Of a stretch of 64,000 bases of DNA, positions 41,602 through 50,464 are shown piece by piece; position 1 is the stretch's first letter; each line of letters begins with the position of its first letter. The stretch lies in contig CAVQJU010000010.1 of the NCBI GenBank assembly GCA_963712905.1, forward strand, positions 1-64,000. Reading direction: 5' to 3'. Below the pieces are notes generated by a model. It ran no database searches and was not told the DNA's origin. It worked only from the letters and a program-made list of their open reading frames with translations. A program made the position numbers and the translations under genes. Source of the DNA: CAVQJU01 sp963712905 (GTDB lineage Bacteria > Acidobacteriota > Vicinamibacteria > Vicinamibacterales > CAVVIG01).

Positions 41602-42160
41602 GCTTCGAACTCCTCGAGCCAATTCTATACAGAACGTGGCGCTCCTCACCTGCCCGGGCTGATGGGTGGTCGAAATCGTCGGCGGGGTCGCGGGTCATCC
41701 CGATTTTCTCCATCACGCGGCGGGAGCGAATGTTGCCGGGCACCGTAAACGACACGACCTCTTCGAGCCCGAGCTCGCCGAAAGCGAGCGCCAGCACCGC
41801 GCGCGCCCCCTCTGTCGTGTAGCCCCGGCCCCAGTACCCGGCGGCGAGCCGCCATCCAATTTCGACGCAGGGCGTGAACGGCGCGGCGAATGCGGGAATC
41901 GAGAGCCCGATGAACCCGGCAAATGGCGCGGTTCCAGGAATCTCCACCGCCCAGAGTCCGTACCCATGCCGGGCGAAATGCAGATCGATCAGATCGGCCA
42001 GCGCATCGCTTTCGCCGCGCGTAAGAACGGACGGGAAGTGTTCCATCACGCGCGGGTCCGCGTTGAGGCTGGCGAACAGCGGTCGATCGTCGGCCCGCCA
42101 CCTCCTCAGCAACAGCCTGTCGGTCCGCAGGTCAGCGGCGATCACGCGATCGGCGTTCAT
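41573..42160 (-). CDS. GNAT acetyltransferase (RimJ/RimL type)
   Basis: 195 residues: TDRLLLRRWRADDRPLFASL, FAGFIGLSIPAFAAPFTPCV, EIGWRLAAGYWGRGYTTEGA (acetyl-CoA binding) and PGNIRSRRVMEKIGMTRDPA. The end overlaps the DUF2277 start by 29 bases; the last 15 residues may be an artefact of a small indel. The family acetylates protein N-termini or small amines. Confidence 0.82.
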   Translation of the reverse strand: MNADRVIAADLRTDRLLLRRWRADDRPLFASLNADPRVMEHFPSVLTRGESDALADLIDLHFARHGYGLWAVEIPGTAPFAGFIGLSIPAFAAPFTPCVEIGWRLAAGYWGRGYTTEGARAVLALAFGELGLEEVVSFTVPGNIRSRRVMEKIGMTRDPADDFDHPSARAGEERHVLYRIGSRSSKHVSEHQNSC

Positions 42161-43274
42161 AGGTCTTCGAAAAGCCGTTTCGCGCGTTCGTCACCGTGAA
42201 CGTCCCGTCGTCTCTTGCGGAGACCTTGATCCAGTACGCCTGGCCGTCGTGCGCCGGAGGCGGAGGAGCGTTCGCGCCGGCCGGCAGCGGCGCCGGCGCA
42301 ATCGGCATGGCGGCCGGCTGATCGTCCACGCCGTTTGCGATGAACATTCCCGGCACGGTGTACTCCTGGCCGCCCAGAAGCGAGAAGTGAATCTGCCAGA
42401 CATCCTCGAGACCAGGCGAAGAAAAGAGCGTCTTCATGACGACCGGCCAGCCGCCCTTGCGCGTTCCGTTGTTCATGATCGCGACTCGGGGTCGAATGGC
42501 GTGGACCAGCACCTCGGAGTTCGACGTATCCTGCCCGTGATGCAGGCCGAGCAGCACGTCGACCGGGTCGATGCGGCTGTTCGGACACATCAGCTCGAAT
42601 TCTTTCGTCGTCGGCAGGTCGCCCGGATGCAGCGCGCGAAACTGACCGAAGCGGACGTACGTGCCCACCGATTGCGCATCCTCCGCGCTGTTGCCGGTTG
42701 GCTTGAACGCCGCGCAATACGGATTTGGGTTGCCGGCGCCGGGAAGCGGCGTCGTGAGCACCTGGCCGGCCGAACTGACCACGCGGACGTCGAGGCCGGC
42801 GACTGCGATCCTGTCGCCAGGCCTGGCCACGGTATGCGTCCCCTTCTCGTACAGCTTGGGGTACGCGTCCTTGAGGAACTCGTCGATGCCGGGCCCCGGC
42901 TGGACGTTTGCGCCGTGATCGATGAAGTGCCGGATCGGCATGCGTGTCGCGAATTCCCCGAGGCCGCCCACGTGATCGCCGTGCCAGTGGGTTGTGACGA
43001 GGTGATCGATCCGCGTGACGCCCGCATCGCGCGCGGCGGCGACGATGCGGCCGGCGTCGCGCGGCGCCGCCGCTCCCCCGTTCCCCGTGTCGATGAGCAG
43101 CGATTCGCCTGAGGGCGAAACGAACAGCGTCGCGTTCCCGCCCTCGACGTCGACGACGTAGATGTCCAGGGTCTTTCCGGTGCGGCCCTGGCCGGCCGCG
43201 AAGATCGCAGGGAGGCTCAGCAGCACGAGCGCAGACAGGATTGAAACGGCCGGCATCGTCCTTCGTGTCATCAA
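42132..43274 (-). CDS. Exported metallo-beta-lactamase-fold hydrolase
   Basis: 380 residues. The signal peptide is within MPAVSILSALVLLSLPAIFA. The metal motif is THWHGDHVGGL (95-105), with HGANVQPGPGID and LLGLHHGQDTSNSEVLVHAI further on, similar to ComEC-type MBL proteins. It ends in a Pro-rich linker and a short beta segment. Substrate unknown. The stop overlaps the downstream GNAT start by 29 bases. Confidence 0.85.
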   Translation of the reverse strand: MMTRRTMPAVSILSALVLLSLPAIFAAGQGRTGKTLDIYVVDVEGGNATLFVSPSGESLLIDTGNGGAAAPRDAGRIVAAARDAGVTRIDHLVTTHWHGDHVGGLGEFATRMPIRHFIDHGANVQPGPGIDEFLKDAYPKLYEKGTHTVARPGDRIAVAGLDVRVVSSAGQVLTTPLPGAGNPNPYCAAFKPTGNSAEDAQSVGTYVRFGQFRALHPGDLPTTKEFELMCPNSRIDPVDVLLGLHHGQDTSNSEVLVHAIRPRVAIMNNGTRKGGWPVVMKTLFSSPGLEDVWQIHFSLLGGQEYTVPGMFIANGVDDQPAAMPIAPAPLPAGANAPPPPAHDGQAYWIKVSARDDGTFTVTNARNGFSKTYERRSRDRR

Positions 43275-43290
43275 CGGCCCCCTTGCTCAC

Positions 43291-43834
43291 CTACACACGT
43301 GGATATCCGGCTGCAAGCGCCGTGGCGACCACGCGCTCGATGAAGTCAGACTTGCCGCGCGCGTACTCTTCCCGGGACCCTGCATCAGACGCGACCGATC
43401 GCGCCGCAAGTCCCCGCTTGAGCGCCTCGTACTCGCGCGACACGTCCCGATGCTCACGCAGGTAGTCGCGGAACGCCAGCGTCCGGCGCTCCTCGCTGCC
43501 GCCGGCCTGCACGACGTGGACGTGGTGCGTATGCGGCCAGACAGAGGGCCGATGGAAGAACGGGCAGACCGCATCGTCCTCGTGCGGCACGTGGACATAC
43601 TCCAGCGCGAGGAGTGGAGTGCCATACATCTCCATGGGCTGCAGAACGGCAACGGACACCTGGATGTCGATGACCGCCTTGGCGGCGAGACCCGGGATCG
43701 CGGTTGAACCGTTGTGATCGACGCGCAACGCCAGCCGCCCGAGCGCGCGACGCAGCCGCGCGGCCTCGGCGTCGAACGCCGCCGGCCAATCCGGATCGTA
43801 GGGAACGAGCTCCAGCGTGATGTTCCCGCCTCAC
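43291..43834 (-). CDS. GrpB/UPF0157 family protein, probable frameshift at 5' end
   Basis: The family block is continuous from NITLELVPYDPDWPAAFDAE through VDHNGSTAIPGLAAKAVIDI and PHTHHVHVVQAGGSEERRTL to the stop at 43291. In that frame a TGA lies just before NITLE, whereas the GTG at 43834 is one frame off (MRREH...). One indel near 43825 would join them. GrpB proteins belong to the nucleotidyltransferase fold and lack a settled role. No relation to the chaperone factor GrpE. Confidence 0.75.
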
Positions 43835-43889
43835 ATCAAATGAGCGCGAACGACCCTGTCGTCGAGCTCGATACCGAAGCCGCGCCGGC

Positions 43890-44327
43890 TCAGGGAATGC
43901 GAGTGGCCTGCCACGCGACCATTTTCCAGGCGCCGTCCCGCAGTGCCCACACGTCGAGGAAGAGCACCGGGTAGCCGGCGACGCCTTCCAGCCGGATTTG
44001 CGCGCGCCCGCGCACGGCGACCGTCGTGCCGCCGGCGAACGGGATGACCTGGGTGTTGGAGTAGTCCACACCCTGGTAGCGGCCTCGCTCCTTGATGAGC
44101 GTGATGAAACTGGCCTTCGTGTCCGTAGTCCCGCCCGAGTGAGTGTATGTGAGGTCGTCGGCGAGGAGCGCGTCGAGCGTGGCGATGTCCTTTTTCACCA
44201 TTGCCTCGATTCGTCTGGCTTCGAGGCTCAGGATCCTGTTCTCGAGGGACTTGTCGCCCACCTCGGCAAGCGGGCGGACACCCGAGACCACACCCAACGC
44301 AACGACCGCGGCGAGGAGTCTTTTCAT
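43890..44327 (-). CDS. Exported SnoaL/DUF4440-like (NTF2-fold) protein
   Basis: 145 residues from the ATG at 44327, with GAGAGGAA upstream. A short signal peptide (MKRLLAAVVALGVVSGV) is followed by RRIEAMVKKDIATLDALLAD, DDLTYTHSGGTTDTKASFIT and WALRDGAWKMVAWQATRIP, the DUF4440 pattern. Such NTF2 folds bind small ligands or act as enzymes; no catalytic set is obvious. Confidence 0.82.
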   Translation of the reverse strand: MKRLLAAVVALGVVSGVRPLAEVGDKSLENRILSLEARRIEAMVKKDIATLDALLADDLTYTHSGGTTDTKASFITLIKERGRYQGVDYSNTQVIPFAGGTTVAVRGRAQIRLEGVAGYPVLFLDVWALRDGAWKMVAWQATRIP

Positions 44328-44353
44328 GGCGTTCCTCTCAACACGAAGTCTGG

Positions 44354-44932
44354 TCACGACGTGAACGTTCCGGACGTGTGCAGCATCCGTCGGAACGTCA
44401 ACGAGACGCGCCGCCCGCGCACGAGCTCGCGATTGTGCCACAGGTCGGAGGTTCGCGCAGGAATCGCGTGCGTCCACCGGCTGCGGGCGTCTCCTGACAG
44501 GACAAGCGCGCTGCCGGGCTCGACCAGCAGCTCCTCTTCACGGCCGGAGGCCTTTTCGGCAAACTGCATCACGCAGGCCGATCCCAGGCTGATCGCGACG
44601 ACCGCATCGTCGAAGGCGGACAAGTCGACGTGGGCGGAGATACCGGCGCCAGCCTCGTAGGCATTGACGATCATCTGATCGGCGAGATGCGGCATCAGGC
44701 CATCCCGCTGAATGCGTGCGGCCACGTCGAGCGCCCACGCAGGCAGGTCGCCGAGACGGTAAATGCCTCCCTTCAAGTGGTGGTACGAGTAACCGTAGAT
44801 CTGAACGCTGCGTCCGCCTGAGTGCTGCCACGGCTGCGAGTCGGCCTCGGCCATCACGCGTGTCTGTGTGTCGCGGTCAAGGTAATCAGGAAGGTACCGC
44901 AGCCCCGGGACGGGCGCGGCGTCTACGTCCAT
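44354..44932 (-). CDS. AlkB-like 2-oxoglutarate/Fe(II) dioxygenase
   Basis: 192 residues from MDVDAAPVPGLRYLPDYLD. The iron ligands are HVD (in ISAHVDLSAFDDAV) and His of WTHAIPA; the 2-oxoglutarate Arg is in RRVSLTFRRML. QMIVNAYEAGAGISAH corresponds to the Nxx(Y)...G.gi..H motif of AlkB proteins. It resembles ALKBH-type demethylases acting on nucleic acid or protein; the substrate is uncertain. It overlaps the VOC gene stop by ten bases. Confidence 0.85.
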   Translation of the reverse strand: MDVDAAPVPGLRYLPDYLDRDTQTRVMAEADSQPWQHSGGRSVQIYGYSYHHLKGGIYRLGDLPAWALDVAARIQRDGLMPHLADQMIVNAYEAGAGISAHVDLSAFDDAVVAISLGSACVMQFAEKASGREEELLVEPGSALVLSGDARSRWTHAIPARTSDLWHNRELVRGRRVSLTFRRMLHTSGTFTS

Positions 44933-45375
44933 GTCTGCAGCTCGACGATGTTGCCTTCCGGATCGGTCACGTAACACCACGTCACGGTGCCCCGCGAGGT
45001 CGTGACCGCGACGATGTCGCCAATCGCGCGGCCGCCATTGGACAGCACCTCGGCGCGCGCGTCAGCAACCGATTCGACCGCAAAGGCGATGTGCGCGAAA
45101 CCGGGCCGATTGGCCGCCGGCGTCTCGGCATCGGCCAGCTGCGAGTAGTTGAAGATCTCCAGCGTCGGTCCTTCGGCGCCCCAGCCCGGCAGACGCATGT
45201 GCATCCCGCGCAACGCCGCACCGGGAACGCCCGTTCCGGCCTCGACCTCCCGGCTCGCAAAGTTGCGTTCCGGCGGCGCGTCAACGCAGCCGAATACCGA
45301 ACGGTAGAACGCCGCGAGCGCACGCCAGTCGCGCGCGATCAGGTTCGTGTGGATGTACCGGGCGCCGCGAATCAT
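44923..45375 (-). CDS. VOC-family (glyoxalase/bleomycin-resistance fold) protein
   Basis: 150 residues: two beta-alpha-beta modules with RYIHTNLIARDWRALAAFYR at the start, GPTLEIFNYSQLAD with the usual Glu ligand, FAHIAFAVESVADARAEVLS with a His, and DPEGNIVELQTW with the last Glu. The metal set H/E/H/E is therefore present. The substrate is unknown. Starts by ATGA overlap with the membrane protein. Confidence 0.85.
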   Translation of the reverse strand: MIRGARYIHTNLIARDWRALAAFYRSVFGCVDAPPERNFASREVEAGTGVPGAALRGMHMRLPGWGAEGPTLEIFNYSQLADAETPAANRPGFAHIAFAVESVADARAEVLSNGGRAIGDIVAVTTSRGTVTWCYVTDPEGNIVELQTWT

Positions 45376-46029
45376 CGCGTCTCCCTCGCCGTCCGATGCC
45401 GGTCGGCCCACCAGCTCCAGGCCGTCAGGATGATGATGCCGATGAGAGCCGTGATGTAGAGCCCCGGGATCGACGGCGGCGCGGTGCCGGAGGACGCCAG
45501 ATACACGACGATCAGGAACACCGCCAGCGCGATCAAGCTCCAGCGCCCGACCCGGTCGCGCGCCTTCGTGGCCCGCAGATACACCCAGAGCCCGGCGCCG
45601 TACATCAGCGTTTCGACGACGATTGTGGCCGGGATGGAGTTCCACAACCCGAGACCGAATTTCGAACCGCCCGGGTAAATCGGCATGTCGGGGCTGTGCG
45701 TGACGTAATCCAGCACCCAGTGGCTGACGACCAGCAGGGCGAGAATTCCCACGGCCTGCCTGTTGCCCGTCAGCCATCGATAGGCGAGGCCGAACGCCAC
45801 GCCCCACCCGATCAGGAACACGAGCGAGTGCGAGTATGGGTAGCTGACGAAATCGAACGGCGTGAACGCGGTGAAGCCCGGCACGATACGGACCTGCTCG
45901 ATGCCGAGCCGCGATGAAGACCGGCCACAGGATGTCGGCGAACTGCGCGGCCGAAAACAGCACGGCCAGCGACACGCGCGGCGCTGCCCGCTTGGCGGCG
46001 AACCCAAGGGCGAGGTGACCGATGAACAT
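45372..46029 (-). CDS. Membrane-bound metal-dependent hydrolase-like protein (YdjM type), one frameshift
   Basis: It begins MFIGHLALGFAAKRAAPRVS, and after a shift near 45910 continues LGIEQVRIVPGFTAFTPFDF and SYPYSHSLVFLIGWGVAFGL with HWVLDYVTHSPDMPIYPGGS. The histidines and Asp in these segments match the YdjM/LexA-binding inner-membrane family (DUF457). Five or six hydrophobic segments are visible. About 218 residues when corrected. Confidence 0.78.
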
Positions 46030-46041
46030 GAGTCCCCCGAT

Positions 46042-46554
46042 CTACTGCGTGACCGCGCGCTCGGGGCTGAAATCGTAGACGAGCAGGTCGAAATTGCCCG
46101 GCACCTGCCCCAGCGCCCTCAGGAGCAGCGCCACCTGCCCGCGATGGTGCACCGCGTGGTTGGCGCCATGCTGCATCAGATCCCCGAGCCGCATGACGTG
46201 CGTCTGATCGCTGCCGGGCATCTTGAACTCGATGTTTCTCTGCAGGTCGCTATCGGCAAGCGACGCCAGGAAGGCGCGGACCTGCGTCTCGACTATCGCC
46301 CACTTCTCGAGGAGCGACGCCGCAGTCGGATAGTCGTCGGGCTTGAGGGCCGGTCCGCGCTTGTATCCGCCGCATCGATCGAGCCAGCCCCACTCGGCGC
46401 TCATGATGTGCACCAGCGTGTTCCTGACCGAGCCGTAACTCCCGGCGACGTTCCGGGTGAACTGCTCGGGCGTCAGCTGGGCGATGACTGGAACGAGCTT
46501 GCTGTTGGCCCAGTAGCCATAGTCGTAGAGGCGTTCGAGATCATTGACCGTCAT
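46042..46554 (-). CDS. DinB-family protein
   Basis: 170 residues, four-helix bundle: MTVNDLERLYDYGYWANSKL, GSYGSVRNTLVHIMSAEWGW (first His ligand) and MQHGANHAVHHRGQVALLLR (HxxxH ligands). Relatives are metal-binding and include thiol-S-transferases. The start overlaps the GNAT stop as ATGA. Confidence 0.88.
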   Translation of the reverse strand: MTVNDLERLYDYGYWANSKLVPVIAQLTPEQFTRNVAGSYGSVRNTLVHIMSAEWGWLDRCGGYKRGPALKPDDYPTAASLLEKWAIVETQVRAFLASLADSDLQRNIEFKMPGSDQTHVMRLGDLMQHGANHAVHHRGQVALLLRALGQVPGNFDLLVYDFSPERAVTQ

Positions 46555-47039
46555 GTGATGTTCCCCGGCAGCTTCTCCCAGCGCCACACCAGGCCGTCTT
46601 CGGGTTCGACAACCTGGCCTCGGGCCAGAAAGCCGCACTTCAACAGGACCCTCGCGGAATTGTTCGCCGACTCATAGGTGTGGGCGCGCACCACGCGCAC
46701 CCGTCCGCTGCCGAACGCGAACTCGACCAGCGCCTGCGCCGCTTCAGTGGCGAATCCCCGGTTCTGATGTTCGGCGGCCACGCCGTACGCGATCTCGACC
46801 ATCCCGTCGGCGTCAGGGACGTCTTTGAATCCGCAACTCCCGATCGCGCGGCCGGTCGCTCGATCCACCATCGAGAACCCGAGCGTCCACACGTCCGCGT
46901 TCCCGGACTGCACCCGCGCGAGCCACACCGGCGACACTTCAGCCCGCTGCTCGGAGGGCATCTCCTCAATCTGCGCGAGCGCGTCCTCCGGAGTGCGGGG
47001 AACGAGCCACAGACGTTTCGTGTCGACCGTGGTGGCCAT
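46551..47039 (-). CDS. GNAT acetyltransferase (RimJ/RimL type)
   Basis: 162 residues: TKRLWLVPRTPEDALAQIEE, RATGRAIGSCGFKDVPDADG, VEIAYGVAAEHQNRGFATEA (acetyl-CoA motif) and ESANNSARVLLKCGFLARGQ. Third GNAT of the 40-47 kb cluster; the sequence differs clearly from the others, so it is not a recent copy. It is one base from the DUF488 gene. Confidence 0.88.
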   Translation of the reverse strand: MATTVDTKRLWLVPRTPEDALAQIEEMPSEQRAEVSPVWLARVQSGNADVWTLGFSMVDRATGRAIGSCGFKDVPDADGMVEIAYGVAAEHQNRGFATEAAQALVEFAFGSGRVRVVRAHTYESANNSARVLLKCGFLARGQVVEPEDGLVWRWEKLPGNIT

Positions 47040-47447
47040 TCAGATACCGCGAATCAATCGCCGCAGCTCGTGCCTGTGGCATTGCGCCTGGTCCTCGGCA
47101 CAATGGCACATGACGGTCACGCGATGCCGACGCGCAAGCTGCTTGATCAGACGGAGCGTGAACTTCTGACCGTGATTCTTGATCGATCGGCTCCGCGCAT
47201 CAACGGGCCCGTCCATGAACAGCTCCCGGCGATATTCACGAAGGAATCGGGCCCATGTGATGCGGCCGGCCTGGACGTTCCGCAGAAGCCGTTCGCTCGG
47301 CGCGAGCGACGGCATCCACACGTCGTAGCGGCTTGCCGGCATGCCACGCCCGCGGAAGCGTGTGGCGAGGATTCGGACACCGTCTCGCGCCCGGTCGACG
47401 GGACTCCACACGGATTTCGTGCGCAGCATCGGCGCCCATGATGGCAC
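47040..47447 (-). CDS. DUF488 family protein
   Basis: 135 residues, or 129 from the ATG at 47429. Matches DUF488 in GVRILATRFRGRGMPASRYD, LAPSERLLRNVQAGRITWAR, FLREYRRELF and VTVMCHCAEDQAQCHRHEL, where the CHC...C.H set is the conserved site. Function unknown. A REPIN-like element starts two bases upstream. Confidence 0.82.
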   Translation of the reverse strand: MPSWAPMLRTKSVWSPVDRARDGVRILATRFRGRGMPASRYDVWMPSLAPSERLLRNVQAGRITWARFLREYRRELFMDGPVDARSRSIKNHGQKFTLRLIKQLARRHRVTVMCHCAEDQAQCHRHELRRLIRGI

Positions 47448-47448
47448 A

Positions 47449-47499
47449 GTAGCGCGGCCCTTTGAGGGCCGCGGGGCGGGGCTGAAAGCCCCGCCCTAC
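47449..47499. repeat. REPIN-like double hairpin (GTAG...CTAC)
   Basis: Begins GTAG and ends CTAC. The two hairpins are GCGGCCC-TTTGA-GGGCCGC and GGGCGGGGC-TGAAA-GCCCCGCCC, both perfect stems. It sits between the nuoN stop and the DUF488 gene, where it could also stop nuo transcription. Same layout as 36439-36484 but different stems. Confidence 0.85.
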
Positions 47500-47504
47500 G
47501 AATC

Positions 47505-48944
47505 CTAGAAAATCGTGCGGATTGAGGCTGCTGCCAGGTCCAGAACGCGGGCGGGCAGGATACCCAGATAGAAGATGACGATCGCCGAGGCGACGAGGGC
47601 CGCGCCGGCGATCTTCGGCACCGACGGGAACCGCGCGATCGTCTCGCCCGACGGCGTCATGTACATCATGACGACGATGCGCAGGTAGAAGAAGACGGAG
47701 ACGACGCTCGTCAGCACGCCGATGATGGCGAGCCAGGTATAGCCGGCCTTGATCGCGGCGCTGAACACATACCATTTCGCGATGAAACCTGCCAGCGGCG
47801 GAAACCCGCCCAGCGACAGCATGAACATCGTCATCAGCGCGGCCAGTGCCGGGTGGTCGTGCCAGAGGCCCGCGTAGTCGGTAACCTTGTCGTTCGGGCG
47901 GTCGTAGTCCTCGAGGAGCCCGATGACGCCGAACGCCCCGAGGTTGGTGATGGCATACGTCAGCAGGTAGAACAGCACGGCGCCTTTGCCGTAGTCGTTC
48001 CCGGACATGAGCGCCAGGAGCAGGTAGCCGCCGTGCCCGACGCTCGAATACGCCAGCATCCGCCGCACGTTGGTCTGAGCGACGCCCACCACCGTCCCGA
48101 TGATCATCGTCGCCGCCGCGACGGGCCACAGCACCGCGGCCCAGCTCGCGTGCAGCGGTTCGAGGGCCGAGAGGAACACGCGGACGAAGGCCGCGAACGC
48201 GGCGGCTTTGACGCCGGTGGACATGAAGCCGGTCACCGACGGCGGCGCGCCTTCGTAGGCGTCCGGCGTCCACATGTGAAACGGCACCGCCGAGACCTTG
48301 AACGCAAAGCCGACCAGCAGCAGTCCGACAGCCACCATCAGCATCGGCGTCGCGGACGCGCCCTGCGAGGCGATGACGCTCCCGATGCGGTCGAGGCGCG
48401 TGCTCCCTGTCACCCCGTAGACGAACGCGATGCCGTAGAGGAAGAAGGCGCTCGAGAACGCACCGAGCAGGAAGTACTTGAACGCGGCCTCGGTGGACAC
48501 GGGCGAATCGCGCCGGATGCCGGTCAGCACGTACACCGCGATCGAGAGGACTTCGAGCGCGAGGAAGATGACCAGCAGGTCCGTCGCGGTCGCCATGAGC
48601 ATCATGCCCGAGAGCGCGAACAGCAGCAGCGCGTAGTACTCGCCTCGCGGCAGGTGCTCGCGGTCGATGGTCGGCCCCGACAGCGCCAGCGACAGCAGCC
48701 CGACGACGATCAGGATGCCCGTCACGAACAGTCCGAAGTTGTCCGCCGCGACGACGCCAAAGCTCGATGTGTTGTGGTTCCAGAGTGCGGCGCTCGCCAG
48801 CGCCGCGCCGACGAGGCCGATGACGCCGAGCGGCGCGATCGGCATGCGCTCGCCCTCGACGGTGAACGCCTCGGCGATCATGGCGGCGATGGCGGCCGCC
48901 GCGACGCAGGCCATCGGCACGACGGCGTTGAAGCCGGCCATCAT
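47505..48944 (-). CDS. nuoN: NADH-quinone oxidoreductase subunit N
   Basis: Antiporter-like proton channel of complex I. 479 residues from the ATG at 48944, which overlaps the nuoM stop and has GGCGGAG upstream. About 14 membrane helices. It keeps the channel residues in VFLALEVLSIAVYVLTG (Glu), VGFAFKVSAVPFHMWTPDAY (Lys) and GGFPPLAGFIAKWYVF (Lys). Last gene of the nuo operon. Confidence 0.96.
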   Translation of the reverse strand: MMAGFNAVVPMACVAAAAIAAMIAEAFTVEGERMPIAPLGVIGLVGAALASAALWNHNTSSFGVVAADNFGLFVTGILIVVGLLSLALSGPTIDREHLPRGEYYALLLFALSGMMLMATATDLLVIFLALEVLSIAVYVLTGIRRDSPVSTEAAFKYFLLGAFSSAFFLYGIAFVYGVTGSTRLDRIGSVIASQGASATPMLMVAVGLLLVGFAFKVSAVPFHMWTPDAYEGAPPSVTGFMSTGVKAAAFAAFVRVFLSALEPLHASWAAVLWPVAAATMIIGTVVGVAQTNVRRMLAYSSVGHGGYLLLALMSGNDYGKGAVLFYLLTYAITNLGAFGVIGLLEDYDRPNDKVTDYAGLWHDHPALAALMTMFMLSLGGFPPLAGFIAKWYVFSAAIKAGYTWLAIIGVLTSVVSVFFYLRIVVMMYMTPSGETIARFPSVPKIAGAALVASAIVIFYLGILPARVLDLAAASIRTIF

Positions 48945-50464
48945 CGCTCCGCCTGAATCCGCAGGGGCGCGCTGCCCTGCTCGATATGGCTCAACATCCG
49001 CCGGACGGCCGGCTCGATCGGCCGCAGGAACAGGTTCGGCAGCACGCCCATCAGGATCGCCAGCGCCACGATCGGCAGGATCACCAGCCACTCGCGCGGC
49101 CGCAGGTCCACGAGCCGCTCGTTCTTCTCGCTCGTGATCGGCCCGTAGTTCACGCGCTGGAACATCCAGAGCATGTACGTCGCCGACAGGATCACGCCGG
49201 TCGCCGCAAACGCCGCCATGCGCGGGTTCCAGCGGAACACACCGAGGAGGATCAGGAATTCGCCGACGAACCCGTTGAGCCCGGGGAGCCCGATCGACGC
49301 CAGCGTGATGATCAGGAAGACCGCGACCAGGTGCGGCGTCACTTTCTTCAACCCGCCGTACTCGGAGATCAGGCGCGTGTGCCGCCGGTCCGACAGCATG
49401 CCGACGACGAGGAAGAGGCCGCCGGTGCTGATGCCGTGGCTCAGCATCTGGTAAACCGCGCCCTGGACGCCCTGCACGTTCATCGCCGCGATGCCGAGCA
49501 CCACGAACCCGAGATGGCTGACGCTCGAGTACGCGACGAGCTTCTTCATGTCGGGCTGCACCATCGCCACGAGCGCGCCGTAAATGATGCCCACCACGGC
49601 CAGGGTGGCCAGGACGGGAGCAAAGAACACGGCGGCGGCCGGAAACAGCGGGAACGCGAAGCGCACGAGCCCGTACGTCCCCATCTTCAGCAGCACGCCG
49701 GCGAGGATGACGGACCCGGCGGTCGGCGCCTCGACGTGCGCGTCAGGCAGCCACGTGTGAAAGGGAAACAGCGGCACCTTGATCGCGAACGCGAGCGCAA
49801 AGGCGAGGAAGAACCATACCTGCACCCGGGGCGCGATGGGCAATTCGTAGAGCTTCAGCAGGTCGAAGCTGTACGAGCCCGTGGCGACGCTCTGCAGGTA
49901 CGCGAGGCCGAGGATCGCCAGCAGCATCAGGACGCTTCCGGCCATCGTGTACAGCAGGAACTTCACGGCTGCGTAGATGCGGCGCTCGTATCCCCAGATG
50001 CCAATCAGGAAGTACATCGGGATCAGCATCGCGTCCCAGAACACGTAGAAGAGGAAGAGATCGAGCGACACGAAAACGCCGATCATCGCGCTCTCGAGGA
50101 GCAGGATGAACATCGAGAACGCCTTCACCCGCTTGTGCACCGACTCCCACGACCCCAGCAGCGCGATCGGCGTCAGGAAGCCCGTGAGAACGACCAGCAG
50201 CAGGCTGATGCCGTCCACGCCGACCAGGTAGCTGATGCCGAAGGACGGGATCCAGTCGTGGCGCTCGATGAACTGGAACTCCGGCGACACGGCGTCGAAC
50301 CGGCTCCACAGCAGCAGGGTCTCGGCAAACACGAGCCCCGACACGGTCAGCGCGACGGCGCGGATCGTCCCCTCATTCTGCTCATCGTCGCGGACGAAGA
50401 GCAGGAGGAGGGCGCCGACGATCGGCAGGGCGATGAGCGTGCTCAGAATCGGAAAATGCATCAC
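48941..50464 (-). CDS. nuoM: NADH-quinone oxidoreductase subunit M
   Basis: 507 residues, antiporter-like subunit. Key features are LLLESAMIGVFVSLDLFLFY (channel Glu), AIKVPLFPFHTWLPDAHVEA, KKLVAYSSVSHLGFVVLGIA and GLNGFVGEFLILLGVF. Overlaps nuoL by four bases and nuoN by four bases, as in coupled operons. Confidence 0.97.
   Translation of the reverse strand: MMHFPILSTLIALPIVGALLLLFVRDDEQNEGTIRAVALTVSGLVFAETLLLWSRFDAVSPEFQFIERHDWIPSFGISYLVGVDGISLLLVVLTGFLTPIALLGSWESVHKRVKAFSMFILLLESAMIGVFVSLDLFLFYVFWDAMLIPMYFLIGIWGYERRIYAAVKFLLYTMAGSVLMLLAILGLAYLQSVATGSYSFDLLKLYELPIAPRVQVWFFLAFALAFAIKVPLFPFHTWLPDAHVEAPTAGSVILAGVLLKMGTYGLVRFAFPLFPAAAVFFAPVLATLAVVGIIYGALVAMVQPDMKKLVAYSSVSHLGFVVLGIAAMNVQGVQGAVYQMLSHGISTGGLFLVVGMLSDRRHTRLISEYGGLKKVTPHLVAVFLIITLASIGLPGLNGFVGEFLILLGVFRWNPRMAAFAATGVILSATYMLWMFQRVNYGPITSEKNERLVDLRPREWLVILPIVALAILMGVLPNLFLRPIEPAVRRMLSHIEQGSAPLRIQAER

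Noticed and set aside
36496..47447. Defence or antiviral island
   Set aside because: No restriction, CBASS, retron, toxin-antitoxin or CRISPR families are recognisable; the genes are ordinary small-molecule or housekeeping enzyme families.
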